NCBI GenBank assembly: GCA_026552835.1
Contig: JAPMTY010000113.1
Span: forward strand, 1 to 9,167
Reading direction: 5' to 3'
Source of the DNA: Candidatus Methanoperedens sp.
GTDB taxonomy: Archaea; Halobacteriota; Methanosarcinia; Methanosarcinales; Methanoperedenaceae
Length of the DNA: 9,167 nucleotides
Within the stretch, counting starts at the first letter, position 1. Each line of letters starts with the position of its first letter. Position numbers and translations under genes: made by a program. This document shows, piece by piece, positions 1-6,513 of the stretch. The notes below the pieces were generated by a model. That model saw nothing but the letters and a program-made list of their open reading frames with translations, did not search any database and was not told the DNA's origin.

Positions 1-261
1 GATGAGCTGGCAGCTCTGCTCGCAGACCATGAGTTTTACCCCTGCCTTCACGGTCTGGTCCATTACCTCTTTCAGAGAAGGGAATTTCCCGAGCTTAATT
101 TTTTCCGCATTTCCTTTTTTAACGACAGTAATTCCCATACCTAAAAAATATATTGTAGCATCTATTCCCATTGCTTTTGCAGTCTGTGCAAGGATGAAAG
201 GGGAATACAGGCGTTCGGGCGTATCGATTCCGCTTGTCTGGACGTATAGAATATTTGACAT
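1..261 (-). CDS. DsrE-family protein, 5' part only (cut by window edge)
   Basis: Reading leftward from an ATG at 261-259, the frame stays open for 87 codons to the window edge. It begins MSNILYVQTSGIDTPERLYS and continues with FILAQTAKAMGIDATIYF, the beta-alpha-beta start of the DsrE/DsrF fold, where one alpha/beta layer binds or relays sulfur. Near the edge it reads MVCEQSCQL, with Cys80 and Cys84; family members usually have a conserved Cys here. The usual length is about 110-125 residues, so roughly the last quarter is missing. A GGGAG Shine-Dalgarno lies a few bases before the ATG and fixes the start. No signal peptide is present, so it should be cytoplasmic. Known of the family: sulfur relay, persulfide carriage or uncharacterised peroxiredoxin-like roles. 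Which applies here cannot be told. It is divergent from the surface-protein gene. The plus-strand ORF over the same bases is its shadow. Confidence 0.8.
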   Translation of the reverse strand, partial: MSNILYVQTSGIDTPERLYSPFILAQTAKAMGIDATIYFLGMGITVVKKGNAEKIKLGKFPSLKEVMDQTVKAGVKLMVCEQSCQLI

Positions 262-286
262 AGTGATTCTCCCATCATATATTATG

Positions 287-385
287 ATTAATGATAGATA
301 CACTTTTCTCTAACACATGGTTGACATAAAACCGTGTCTGGAAGTTTAATTTTGGTTTCAGTAACAATTCACCACTATCATTAAT
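287..385. promoter_or_regulatory. 11-bp inverted repeat in the divergent promoter region
   Basis: ATTAATGATAG at 287-297 recurs as its exact reverse complement CTATCATTAAT at 375-385, 77 bp away. A second small dyad, ATCATA-TAT-TATGAT, lies at 274-288 and abuts the first arm. The arms flank the start-site regions expected for the DsrE gene (leftward) and the surface-protein gene (rightward). This suggests a shared operator, but AT-rich DNA produces such matches by chance, so the role is inference. Confidence 0.3.
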
Positions 386-394
386 TACAAATTA

Positions 395-410
395 GAAAAT
401 TATATATATA
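395..410 (+). promoter_or_regulatory. Putative BRE/TATA promoter of the surface-protein gene
   Basis: GAAAATTATATATATA is purine-rich then TATA-like, as archaeal BRE plus TATA boxes are. A transcript would start about 25 bp downstream, near 430, giving an untranslated leader of about 80 nt before the ATG at 509. A weaker alternative is TTTTTAATA at 429-437. There is no experimental support. Confidence 0.4.
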
Positions 411-496
411 GACACAAACCTCACACACTTTTTAATAGCAATATATTCCGAAAAACGCATGTGGTATGTTTTAAAAAATGCGGTAATCAGGATTAT

Positions 497-503
497 GGTG
501 GTG
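497..503 (+). promoter_or_regulatory. Shine-Dalgarno site deciding the surface-protein start
   Basis: GGTGGTG sits 5 nt before the ATG at 509 and matches the anti-Shine-Dalgarno end of archaeal 16S rRNA. It selects 509 over the in-frame GTG at 461. That upstream start would add 16 residues in front of the signal peptide and has no ribosome site. Confidence 0.65.
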
Positions 504-508
504 TGGAA

Positions 509-3500
509 ATGAAAACAAATTACAATAACGAGGGACATCTTCCCAGGATAGCGTTTGGAACAACGATACTTGCGCTCTTATTGCTGGCGGGCGGCGCGGG
601 TGCGGCGCCGTTTGCTTATATCACGAACGGTGGCAGCAGCAACGTTTCGGTGATTGATACAGCTACAAATACTGTAGTAGCCAGCGTGCCTGTAGGAAGC
701 TTACCCGGTGGTGTGGCAGTGAACCCGGCGGGAACGCTGGTGTATGTGGCGAATAGAGGCAGCGGCACTGTCTCGGTGATAGATACAGCCACAAACACCG
801 TTACAGCCACCGTGAATTTAGGAGGAACACCCAGTAGAGTGGCAGTGAACCCGGCAGGAACGCGGGTATACGTGACAAACTCAGGCACCAACAACGTTTC
901 GGTGATAGATACGACCACAAACAATGTTATAGCCAGCGTGCCTGCAGGAAATGCCCCTGGTGGAATGGCAATTAACCCGGCAGGAACGCTGGTATATGTG
1001 GTGAACTATGACAGTAATCTTGACCGTTACAACCTCTCGGTGATTGACACAGCTACAAACACCGTTACAGCTACCGTGATTGTAGGATGGGGTTCTTTAG
1101 AAGTGGCAGTGAACCCGGCGGGAACGCGGGTATATGTGACAGCCTCAGGCACCAACCCTGTCTCGGTGATTGACACAGCCACAAACACCGTTACAGCCAC
1201 CGTGAATATCGGAGTCAGTTCTTCGGGGGTGGCTGTGAATCCCGCGGGAACGCGGGTATATGTAGCGAACTCAGGCACCAACCGTGTCTCGGTGATTGAC
1301 ACAGCCACAAACACCATTACAGCCAATGTGACTGTAGGGGGGCAACCTGAAGGGGTGGCAGTGAATCCCGCGGGAACGCGGGTATACGTGGCGAACTACG
1401 ACAGTAACACCGTTTCGGTAATTAACACAACTACAAATGCGGTTACAGCCACCGTGGCTGTAGGAAGTTCTCCTAAAGCTATTGGTAAGTTTATAGGTCC
1501 ACAATCAGCTGGCGGGAACGCTCCATCATTTGTCACAGCCCACCCAATAAGGGCGCTCACTGGAAGCGGGGCAGCAACCAGAGTGCCGACAAATGTTTCT
1601 TTCTATTATAACGGCTCGATTATCAGGGTAAACGTGAGCCTGAACCAGTCGGGTCTTACGGTGTCAGGAGACTTCTCGCCGGTTGGAAATGGGACAATCA
1701 GTACGAGCGATTCTTATCTAAATGCCTCAAATGAGTATATTTACACGCTTACCGCAACAGCAGGAGATGTAGGAGTTGGCGCCCAGCCAATTACCATAAC
1801 AGCCACCAATACATCAACAAGCGCAAGTAACACAAGCGTATTCATTGCATTGATGAACATCGACCCGCTCGCATACGATACCACGTTCGGCGGAACAAAC
1901 TGGACAGAGATTGAGGACTTCACACATACAACACTGACATTCCAAAAGTTCAATGACTCGAATCACAGTATTCGCATTGGCAAACTCGAATTCCTTGACC
2001 CGATGAATCTCGCTGATAACACAACAGCTACGGCGTTGCAAAACCTGGGCGATAATCTTAACATGGCTGCAACCTCCATGAACCTGAATTCTGCTGCAGA
2101 TGCGCTTGCTGCGATGAACGTATCCTCAAGGCTTAGCATGTACAACCTGACCATGTTCACAAGTTCGCCGGGCATACTTATGAACGGCGTGCCTGTAGTT
2201 ATGTCAGGGCAAACAAGCGGAGGAGGAGTATCAGGATATGGATGGTATCCGAATTACACATTGGTATTCACAGTATCCCACTGGACAACCTATGACTCGG
2301 ACGGTCAGCCGCCCGTTGTAACGTTCCAACCTGCAACACCGGCAGATGGATCAACGAATACCACGGGCAATGTGACAATACAGGTTTCGCTGAACGAGAA
2401 CGGAACCGCCAGGCTTAACTGGCAGGGTGTTAACGAAACAATGACAGGGATTGCGCCTGATACCGACAGGAACTTCAGCATAAACAAGACTGGTTTGTTG
2501 AGCGGAAATTATACCTTCAGAGTATATGCAAACGACTCGGTTGGAAATCCCAACGCTACCGAAGCCAGAATAATAACTATTGACAGGAACAATGCCACAA
2601 ATATTGCAGATTTGGGTTATATCAACACAACGAATGCCACAGTCACGACCGCGATAATTTTAACCGCGCCTGATACAAACGTAACTGTTGATGTTCCGGT
2701 GGGAACAGTGGCAAGAAACGCCTCAGGCGGTGCGCTTACTAATATTACAACCGATTCGATAGCTGATGTAGGCTCATCAGCCAAGACGGCAGCGTCCAAC
2801 GCGAGCTTATCTTTCCTTGGCAAGAACCTGTCACTTGGTCCGGAAGGAGCAACATTTGTGCCGGATATACAGATACGTTTCAATTATACCCATGCTGACC
2901 TCCCAGAGGGTGTTTTAGAAGGTAATCTTAAGGTCAAATGGTACAATAAAACCTCTGGAGTTTGGGATACGCTAACCCCGTATGACTACAACACAACAGC
3001 AAATTACATAATTGTGAATGTTAGCCACTTCAGCACCTTTGCGCTTCTTGGAACAGTAACCAGCGGCGGTGGCGGCAGTAATACCGGTAGTGGCAGCAGC
3101 GGTGGCAGTAGCGGCGGAGGCGGCGTAGTGACAGGTGAATCTTTCGACAACATAGCAAAATCAGAGAGCAATGATAAAGACCTGGTTGCCAACACGCCGG
3201 TAACATACACCTTCAATGCGCCTGAACTCGGCGTGTACGAAATAGCCTTTACAGACAAAGAGAACGAACTCGGTATAACCCTGAGGGTAGAGGATCTTAA
3301 AGGCACATCAAAACAGGTAACAGCAGAGGCGCTTGGAACTGTGTATAAGAACGTAAATATCCTGGCCGGCACAAGCAGGATGAAAGAAGCCCTGATAAGG
3401 TTCAGGGTTGAGAACTCCTGGCTCGGAAGCAACAGCCTTGCAGGCAGCGATGTAAAGATGCTGCACTGGGACGGCAGCCAGTGGACGCAGCTTGAAACCG

Positions 3501-3754
3501 CACAAACGACAAAAGACGATACATATACCTACTACGAGGCAAAGACAGACTCCCTCTCGCCTTTTGCAATAAGTGGAATAAAAGGCGGTGTGATAGTGCC
3601 CACAGCAACGCCTGTGGTAACAGAAACCCAGGCCATGCCGACTGGCACAGGCACTCCATCTCCGGCACCGACAAAGAAGGTACCGGCATTTGAATTTGCC
3701 TTAACGGTTGCCATACTTTCAGTGGCTTATCTGTTTGGCAGAAAGAGAAGATGA
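509..3754 (+). CDS. Secreted YVTN beta-propeller / PGF-pre-PGF surface (S-layer-type) protein
   Basis: A 1081-residue cell-surface protein. Residues 1-32 form a signal peptide (hydrophobic FGTTILALLLLAGGAGA, likely cut before Ala33). Seven YVTN beta-propeller blades follow, with Tyr at 37, 79, 121, 163, 209, 251 and 293; blade 4 carries four extra residues (NLDRYN loop). Residues 333-600 are Thr/Asn-rich. An Ig-like module spans about 601-693, and a second beta-rich module ends near 850 in VSHFSTFALLG. A Gly/Ser linker (852-875) leads to a PGF-pre-PGF domain (about 876-1024; motifs GTVYKNVNI, KMLHWDGSQW, LSPFAI). Then come a Pro/Thr linker and a C-terminal anchor (1058-1081): PAFEF, a hydrophobic stretch and GRKRR. 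This tripartite tail resembles PGF-CTERM, which archaeosortase removes and replaces by lipid. N-X-S/T sequons are abundant, so glycosylation is likely. The role is probably adhesion or S-layer; the ligand is unknown. Confidence 0.9.
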   Translation: MKTNYNNEGHLPRIAFGTTILALLLLAGGAGAAPFAYITNGGSSNVSVIDTATNTVVASVPVGSLPGGVAVNPAGTLVYVANRGSGTVSVIDTATNTVTATVNLGGTPSRVAVNPAGTRVYVTNSGTNNVSVIDTTTNNVIASVPAGNAPGGMAINPAGTLVYVVNYDSNLDRYNLSVIDTATNTVTATVIVGWGSLEVAVNPAGTRVYVTASGTNPVSVIDTATNTVTATVNIGVSSSGVAVNPAGTRVYVANSGTNRVSVIDTATNTITANVTVGGQPEGVAVNPAGTRVYVANYDSNTVSVINTTTNAVTATVAVGSSPKAIGKFIGPQSAGGNAPSFVTAHPIRALTGSGAATRVPTNVSFYYNGSIIRVNVSLNQSGLTVSGDFSPVGNGTISTSDSYLNASNEYIYTLTATAGDVGVGAQPITITATNTSTSASNTSVFIALMNIDPLAYDTTFGGTNWTEIEDFTHTTLTFQKFNDSNHSIRIGKLEFLDPMNLADNTTATALQNLGDNLNMAATSMNLNSAADALAAMNVSSRLSMYNLTMFTSSPGILMNGVPVVMSGQTSGGGVSGYGWYPNYTLVFTVSHWTTYDSDGQPPVVTFQPATPADGSTNTTGNVTIQVSLNENGTARLNWQGVNETMTGIAPDTDRNFSINKTGLLSGNYTFRVYANDSVGNPNATEARIITIDRNNATNIADLGYINTTNATVTTAIILTAPDTNVTVDVPVGTVARNASGGALTNITTDSIADVGSSAKTAASNASLSFLGKNLSLGPEGATFVPDIQIRFNYTHADLPEGVLEGNLKVKWYNKTSGVWDTLTPYDYNTTANYIIVNVSHFSTFALLGTVTSGGGGSNTGSGSSGGSSGGGGVVTGESFDNIAKSESNDKDLVANTPVTYTFNAPELGVYEIAFTDKENELGITLRVEDLKGTSKQVTAEALGTVYKNVNILAGTSRMKEALIRFRVENSWLGSNSLAGSDVKMLHWDGSQWTQLETAQTTKDDTYTYYEAKTDSLSPFAISGIKGGVIVPTATPVVTETQAMPTGTGTPSPAPTKKVPAFEFALTVAILSVAYLFGRKRR
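617..1504 (+). repeat. Seven in-frame ~126-bp tandem repeats encoding YVTN blades
   Basis: Each unit is 126 bp (42 codons), except unit 4 at 138 bp. Units begin at 617, 743, 869, 995, 1133, 1259 and 1385. They share protein motifs Y-[VI]-[TAV]-N, SVIDTATNTV and VAVNPAG. Conservation is also at DNA level: a 33-bp stretch at 785-817 is identical to 1175-1207, although these are units 2 and 5. Such identity at synonymous sites points to recent duplication or gene conversion. The long open frames on the opposite strand here are side effects of the repeat. Confidence 0.9.
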
Positions 3755-3779
3755 GAAATCATCTTCCTCTTTTTTTATT
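3745..3779 (+). terminator. Hairpin plus T-tract terminator overlapping the stop codon
   Basis: GAAGATGA (3747-3754) pairs perfectly with TCATCTTC (3759-3766) around a GAAA tetraloop. A run of seven T follows at 3770-3776. The left arm contains the TGA stop of the surface-protein gene. The arrangement fits a transcription terminator: a stem, a GNRA-type loop and a U-tract. In archaea the U-tract alone may suffice. Confidence 0.65.
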
Positions 3780-3901
3780 CTACTGTTGATTTTATACATT
3801 AGTGAAATACTCGCAAAAACCGAACGAAATAATATCCGTACTCTAAATAGCAACATACCAGAAAAAAGAAGATTTTTATTACTTGCATGATATGATTTTA
3901 T

Positions 3902-3920
3902 ATTCATCGGTTTGATGAAT
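3902..3920. repeat. 19-bp dyad in the intergenic region before the dph6 operon
   Basis: ATTCATC and GATGAAT are perfect 7-bp arms around GGTTT. The site lies directly after a TATA-like TTTTATAT (3895-3902). A possible weak stem AAATC-CTCG-GATTT followed by T residues lies at 3968-3983. It could be an operator or the start of a short untranslated RNA of about 60 nt. Neither is established. The rest of 3780-4020 shows no credible gene. Confidence 0.25.
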
Positions 3921-4003
3921 GTTACCCAACCCTCGGGGAATTCCACCCACTAAGATAATCGCGCACAAAATCCTCGGATTTTTAATACCTCAAGATATCG
4001 TTA

Positions 4004-4030
4004 GTTGTTTTACAACAACCTTTACATATC
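4004..4030 (+). promoter_or_regulatory. Putative leaderless promoter and dyad for the DUF357-UPF0212-dph6 operon
   Basis: TTTACATATC at 4021-4030 resembles an archaeal TATA box. Its centre is about 26 bp before the ATG at 4053, so transcription would start at or next to the start codon. No Shine-Dalgarno site precedes that ATG, which fits a leaderless mRNA. Just upstream, GTTGTT (4004-4009) and AACAAC (4014-4019) form a 6-bp dyad over the BRE position, where a repressor or activator could act. The regulatory role is inference. Confidence 0.4.
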
Positions 4031-4052
4031 TTTGCCAGTATTATGATATTGA

Positions 4053-4340
4053 ATGAAACGTCATGCAGTTCTATCTGAAAAAGTAGAAAGATACGAGGGC
4101 ATGTTGCACAGGGCTCTCGGGGCTTTTGAGGTAGCCCCGCAGGAAAACTCCCATTTGATAAAAGTTGCAGAGGATTTTTCAAATATGGCAGGGTCTTACT
4201 ATAAGGATGGAAAATATTTCATTGAGCAGGGGGATTTGGTGAACGCCCTCGCCTGTTTCAGTTATGGGCATGCATGGCTGGATGCAGGTGTGAAACTTGG
4301 TGTTTTTAAAGTGAGTGATGAAGCTCTGTTTACGATTTAA
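4053..4340 (+). CDS. DUF357-family conserved archaeal protein
   Basis: A 95-residue soluble protein without signal peptide or membrane segment, predicted to be mostly helical. The diagnostic block is residues 49-83: YYKDGKYFIEQGDLVNALAC followed by FSYGHAWLDAG. This is the DUF357 (COG1849) pattern of paired helices with a conserved GHAWLDAG-type ending. The length is normal for the family, whose biochemical function is not known to me. It is the first gene of a tight plus-strand set: the UPF0212 gene starts 12 bp after its stop and dph6 overlaps that gene. The start at 4053 lacks a Shine-Dalgarno but lies at the predicted transcription start. The next in-frame ATG (residue 17) would remove part of the first helix. 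Confidence 0.85.
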   Translation: MKRHAVLSEKVERYEGMLHRALGAFEVAPQENSHLIKVAEDFSNMAGSYYKDGKYFIEQGDLVNALACFSYGHAWLDAGVKLGVFKVSDEALFTI

Positions 4341-4352
4341 AAGAGGAATAAA

Positions 4353-4742
4353 ATGTCGAATTATATTGTTACACTTGAAGCCGGCTGGCTTGTGAAAAAT
4401 GTAGAAAGCGTTGAAGATGCAATGAATATAGCGATTTCAGAGGTTGGAAAACTTTTGAATCCTGACTTGAACTTCGTGGAGATTGAGGTCGGTACTACCA
4501 GTTGCCCGGCATGCGGTGAGGCTTTTGATAGTGTTTTTCTGGCTGCAGGGACCGCGCTTGTTGGCATCCTGCTTGAAATGAAAGTATATGATGCGGAAAG
4601 CGAAGAACACGCGGCAAGGATTGCAAAATCCACTATAGGCAAGGCATTAAGAACCACGCCTCTTAATGTCGTTGACGTCGAAGAGTTTGAAGGCGGAAAA
4701 GAGAAGAAGGAAAAGAGGAAGCCGATGGCAGAAGAAGAATGA
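4353..4742 (+). CDS. UPF0212 (DUF555) conserved archaeal protein with a CPxCG motif
   Basis: A 129-residue cytoplasmic protein matching the archaeal UPF0212/DUF555 family from end to end: [13 protein letters not shown] at the start, [19 protein letters not shown] at 42-60, [20 protein letters not shown] at 68-87, then [10 protein letters not shown]. Cys51 and Cys54 form a single CPxCG knuckle, half of a zinc-ribbon site. Metal binding would therefore need a second copy (a dimer) or other ligands. Residues 108-129 are a charged Lys/Glu tail, probably disordered and more extended than the family core. An AGAGGA ribosome site at 4342-4347 fixes the ATG. Its last four bases (ATGA) overlap the start of dph6, implying translational coupling. 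Function is unknown; the position suggests a link to translation or RNA modification, as inference only. Confidence 0.88.
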   Translation: MSNYIVTLEAGWLVKNVESVEDAMNIAISEVGKLLNPDLNFVEIEVGTTSCPACGEAFDSVFLAAGTALVGILLEMKVYDAESEEHAARIAKSTIGKALRTTPLNVVDVEEFEGGKEKKEKRKPMAEEE

Positions 4743-5407
4743 AACTGGCTGCGCTGATTTCCGGCGGCAAAGACTCGTCTTTTGCAATATACAAGGCATT
4801 GCAGGAGGGACATAGCGTCACCGACCTTATCACAATAAAGCCGGCAAACGAAGATTCGTATATGTTCCATTCTGCAAACATCCATCTCACCGAGATGATT
4901 TCACAGGCAAGCGGAATTCCGCTGACAATTGAGACATCAACAGGCGAGAAGGAAAAGGAACTTGCAGATCTTAAAAAAGCCCTGAGCCGGGTAAAGGTTG
5001 ACGGCATTGCGGTAGGCGCTATCGAATCCGAATACCAGGCTTCCCGCGTGAGGCGCATCTGTGAGGAACTCGGCCTTGAGATGTATGCGCCGCTTTGGCA
5101 TAAAGAACCTGAAGAGCTGCTTCGCGACATGATAAAATGTATGGATATCAGGATTGTCAAGGTCGCAGCTGCGGGAATGGATGAATCATGGCTCGGGCGG
5201 CGCTTTGATGAAAAGATGATAGAAGACCTGAAAGCGCTCAACAGAAAGTACAGGGTTCATATTGCAGGCGAGGGCGGCGAATACGAGACGCTGGTGCTTG
5301 ACGCACCGTATTACAGGAAAAGGATAGACCTGATTGAGACAAGGAATATCTGGATGGGAGACCACGGAATCATGAAGGTAATCAGGGCTGAACTTTCGGA
5401 AAAATAA
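4739..5407 (+). CDS. dph6: Diphthine-ammonia ligase (Dph6, ATP-binding PP-loop family)
   Basis: A 222-residue enzyme expected to amidate diphthine on the histidine of elongation factor 2, using ATP and ammonium. This is the final step of diphthamide synthesis. The PP-loop SGGKDSS at residues 8-14 binds ATP. YMFHS (41-45), [12 protein letters not shown] (93-104) and [15 protein letters not shown] (178-192) are the conserved blocks of the archaeal/eukaryotic COG2102 family. The length matches the compact archaeal form, without the RidA-like domains fused in yeast Dph6. It starts in the ATGA overlap with the UPF0212 gene and has only a weak purine-rich site before it, so translation is probably coupled. 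No terminator hairpin was found downstream. Family assignment is firm; the specific substrate rests on family knowledge. Confidence 0.9.
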   Translation: MKLAALISGGKDSSFAIYKALQEGHSVTDLITIKPANEDSYMFHSANIHLTEMISQASGIPLTIETSTGEKEKELADLKKALSRVKVDGIAVGAIESEYQASRVRRICEELGLEMYAPLWHKEPEELLRDMIKCMDIRIVKVAAAGMDESWLGRRFDEKMIEDLKALNRKYRVHIAGEGGEYETLVLDAPYYRKRIDLIETRNIWMGDHGIMKVIRAELSEK

Positions 5408-5552
5408 TTGGAAAATCAGGGTACTATTTTAATGAGGAACTGGGGATTGTCAGAATAACTTGAATTTTTTGCGATATTGTAACATTCCCATGTAACTTTT
5501 AATGGAATCGGTGAGGGCAGTTGCGTCCAAAATCAATAAATAGTAAAAGAAC

Positions 5553-5675
5553 ATGTGTACATTAAGAGGAAATTGGGTTTTTAATAACGGTTTAACAATA
5601 GATATTGGACCATATGGAAACTCTAGCAAGCGGTACGGTTCGTGGTGGAATGAAACACTTGTAAAACTAAAATAA
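5553..5675 (+). CDS. Doubtful 40-codon small ORF
   Basis: ATG at 5553 opens 40 codons to TAA at 5675. The product would begin MCTLRGNWVFNNG and contains GPYGNSS, GSWWNE and a Lys-rich end. The aromatic and glycine content looks protein-like, but no family is recognised. There is no Shine-Dalgarno, and an in-frame stop lies three codons upstream. It could be a leaderless small protein, the remnant of a larger gene, or chance. It ends 37 bp before the protease gene on the same strand. Confidence 0.2.
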   Translation: MCTLRGNWVFNNGLTIDIGPYGNSSKRYGSWWNETLVKLK

Positions 5676-5696
5676 TTATAATATATGTAAAATTAA

Positions 5697-5704
5697 GAGG
5701 AGGA
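5697..5704 (+). promoter_or_regulatory. Strong Shine-Dalgarno site of the C1 protease gene
   Basis: GAGGAGGA lies 8 nt before the ATG at 5713. It is the strongest ribosome site in the window and fixes the start. It implies a transcript with a leader and well-expressed protein. Confidence 0.75.
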
Positions 5705-5712
5705 ATATATAT

Positions 5713-6513
5713 ATGCCTGAGAAAAAAAAAGTTGTTTCGACAAAAAAAAATGAGACGAAAAAATCCGGTTACGGCTGGGTTCCAGATTTGCCCGACCACC
5801 GGGATATAATGTACAGCGTAGTGCGTAAGATACCTGCAAAGCTTCCGTCTGCTGTCGATTTGCGCCCCATGTGTTCAAAGGTGGAAGACCAGGGGGAACT
5901 TGGCAGTTGTTCGGGCAATGCCCTCGTTGGTGCATTGGAATTCCTGGAAAAGAAGGACAAAGTTACCTACATCGAATTGAGCAGATTGTTCATATATTAC
6001 AATGAACGCGTCATTGAACATTCAGTAGCGTCGGATTCAGGGGCTATGATCCGTGATGGTATCAAAACTCTTTCCAAACAAGGGGTGTGTTCAGAAAAAC
6101 GCTGGCCGTATGATATTTCGAAGTTTACAGTGAAGCCATCTGCACCCTGTTACAAAGAAGCTTCAACCCATAAAATAACATCGTACCAGCGAATCCAGAC
6201 AGTTGATGAAATGAGGACTTGCCTCGCAGATGGATATCCGTTCGTATTCGGCTTTTCGGTGTACGAAAGTTTTGAATCCCAGCAAGTTGCGCAGACCGGA
6301 GTCGTACAGATGCCGAAGACCGGCGAGAAGCAGTTAGGCGGTCACGCAGTGGTCGGGGTGGGTTATGACGATTCCAAGAAAAGATTTATCGTTCGCAATT
6401 CATGGGGAGATAGTTGGGGTATGAAAGGTTATTTCACAATACCCTACGACTATCTTGCGAACAGAAATCTGTCCGATGATTTCTGGACAATCCGGCGGGG
6501 AGAAAAAATATAG
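5713..6513 (+). CDS. C1A (papain-like) cysteine protease, cytoplasmic type
   Basis: A 266-residue peptidase of the papain fold. After a Lys-rich start comes the N-terminal motif GWVPDLPDHRD (21-31), typical of short prokaryotic C1 members. The active site reads DQGELGSCSGNALVGALEF: oxyanion-hole Gln60 and nucleophile Cys66. His211 lies in GGHAVVGVGYDD and Asn229 in VRNSWGDSWGMKGYF. All four key residues are present. The residue after the nucleophile is Ser rather than papain's Trp. There is no signal peptide and no long inhibitory propeptide, so it probably acts inside the cell, unlike lysosomal relatives. The frame ends RRGEKI-stop at 6513 just after an A6 run. A chagasin-type inhibitor domain continues immediately in the -1 frame, so the true product may be a longer protease-inhibitor fusion. 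Physiological substrates are unknown. Confidence 0.9.
   Translation: MPEKKKVVSTKKNETKKSGYGWVPDLPDHRDIMYSVVRKIPAKLPSAVDLRPMCSKVEDQGELGSCSGNALVGALEFLEKKDKVTYIELSRLFIYYNERVIEHSVASDSGAMIRDGIKTLSKQGVCSEKRWPYDISKFTVKPSAPCYKEASTHKITSYQRIQTVDEMRTCLADGYPFVFGFSVYESFESQQVAQTGVVQMPKTGEKQLGGHAVVGVGYDDSKKRFIVRNSWGDSWGMKGYFTIPYDYLANRNLSDDFWTIRRGEKI
6503..6508 (+). other. A6 run where the protease frame passes into the chagasin frame
   Basis: Six consecutive A residues precede the protease stop TAG (6511-6513). Zero-frame codons are GAA AAA ATA TAG. If the AAA-decoding tRNA slips back one base, or if one A is missing from the assembly, reading continues AAT ATA GAA CCT straight into the inhibitor domain. 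This gives about 376 residues in all. The heptamer AAAAAAT is present, but not in the codon phase of a canonical tandem-slip site. Confidence 0.5.

Larger units (their letters stand above)
5408..5712. other. 305-bp intergenic region between dph6 and the C1 protease gene
   Basis: This stretch is AT-rich with short open frames only. It holds T-rich runs (5464-5469) and several TATA-like strings (TTTTTAATAA near 5578; AATTATAATATATG at 5674-5687). The one noteworthy open frame is at 5553-5675, listed separately. No RNA gene, repeat or strong hairpin was seen. The TATA-like string nearest the protease gene lies too close to its ribosome site to be its promoter, so that promoter probably lies further upstream in this region. 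Confidence 0.5.

Noticed and set aside
2..313. Plus-strand 103-codon open frame at the left edge
   Set aside because: It is the antisense of the DsrE-family gene, which has a recognisable family sequence and a Shine-Dalgarno on the minus strand.
461..508. Upstream GTG start for the surface protein
   Set aside because: It would put 16 extra polar residues before the signal peptide and lacks a ribosome site; the ATG at 509 has GGTGGTG 5 nt upstream.
616..1504. Several minus-strand open frames opposite the YVTN repeats
   Set aside because: Their repetitive sequence mirrors the 126-bp blade repeats in antisense; there are no family features and no ribosome sites.
617..1504. CRISPR-like array
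   Set aside because: The repeats are contiguous, in frame and 126 bp long, coding for propeller blades; there are no unique spacers and no cas genes.
3004..3714. Minus-strand open frames opposite the C-terminal part of the surface gene
   Set aside because: Low-complexity Pro/Leu/Ser translation of the Gly/Ser linker and neighbours; antisense to a well-supported gene.
3708..3890. 60-codon plus-strand open frame spanning the surface gene end
   Set aside because: It overlaps the coding end and terminator hairpin in another frame, and its translation is hydrophobic and Lys-rich without family features.
4361..5241. Two long minus-strand open frames (174 and 192 codons) across UPF0212 and dph6
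   Set aside because: Ser-rich antisense translation with no family pattern; the plus-strand genes show clear conserved motifs.
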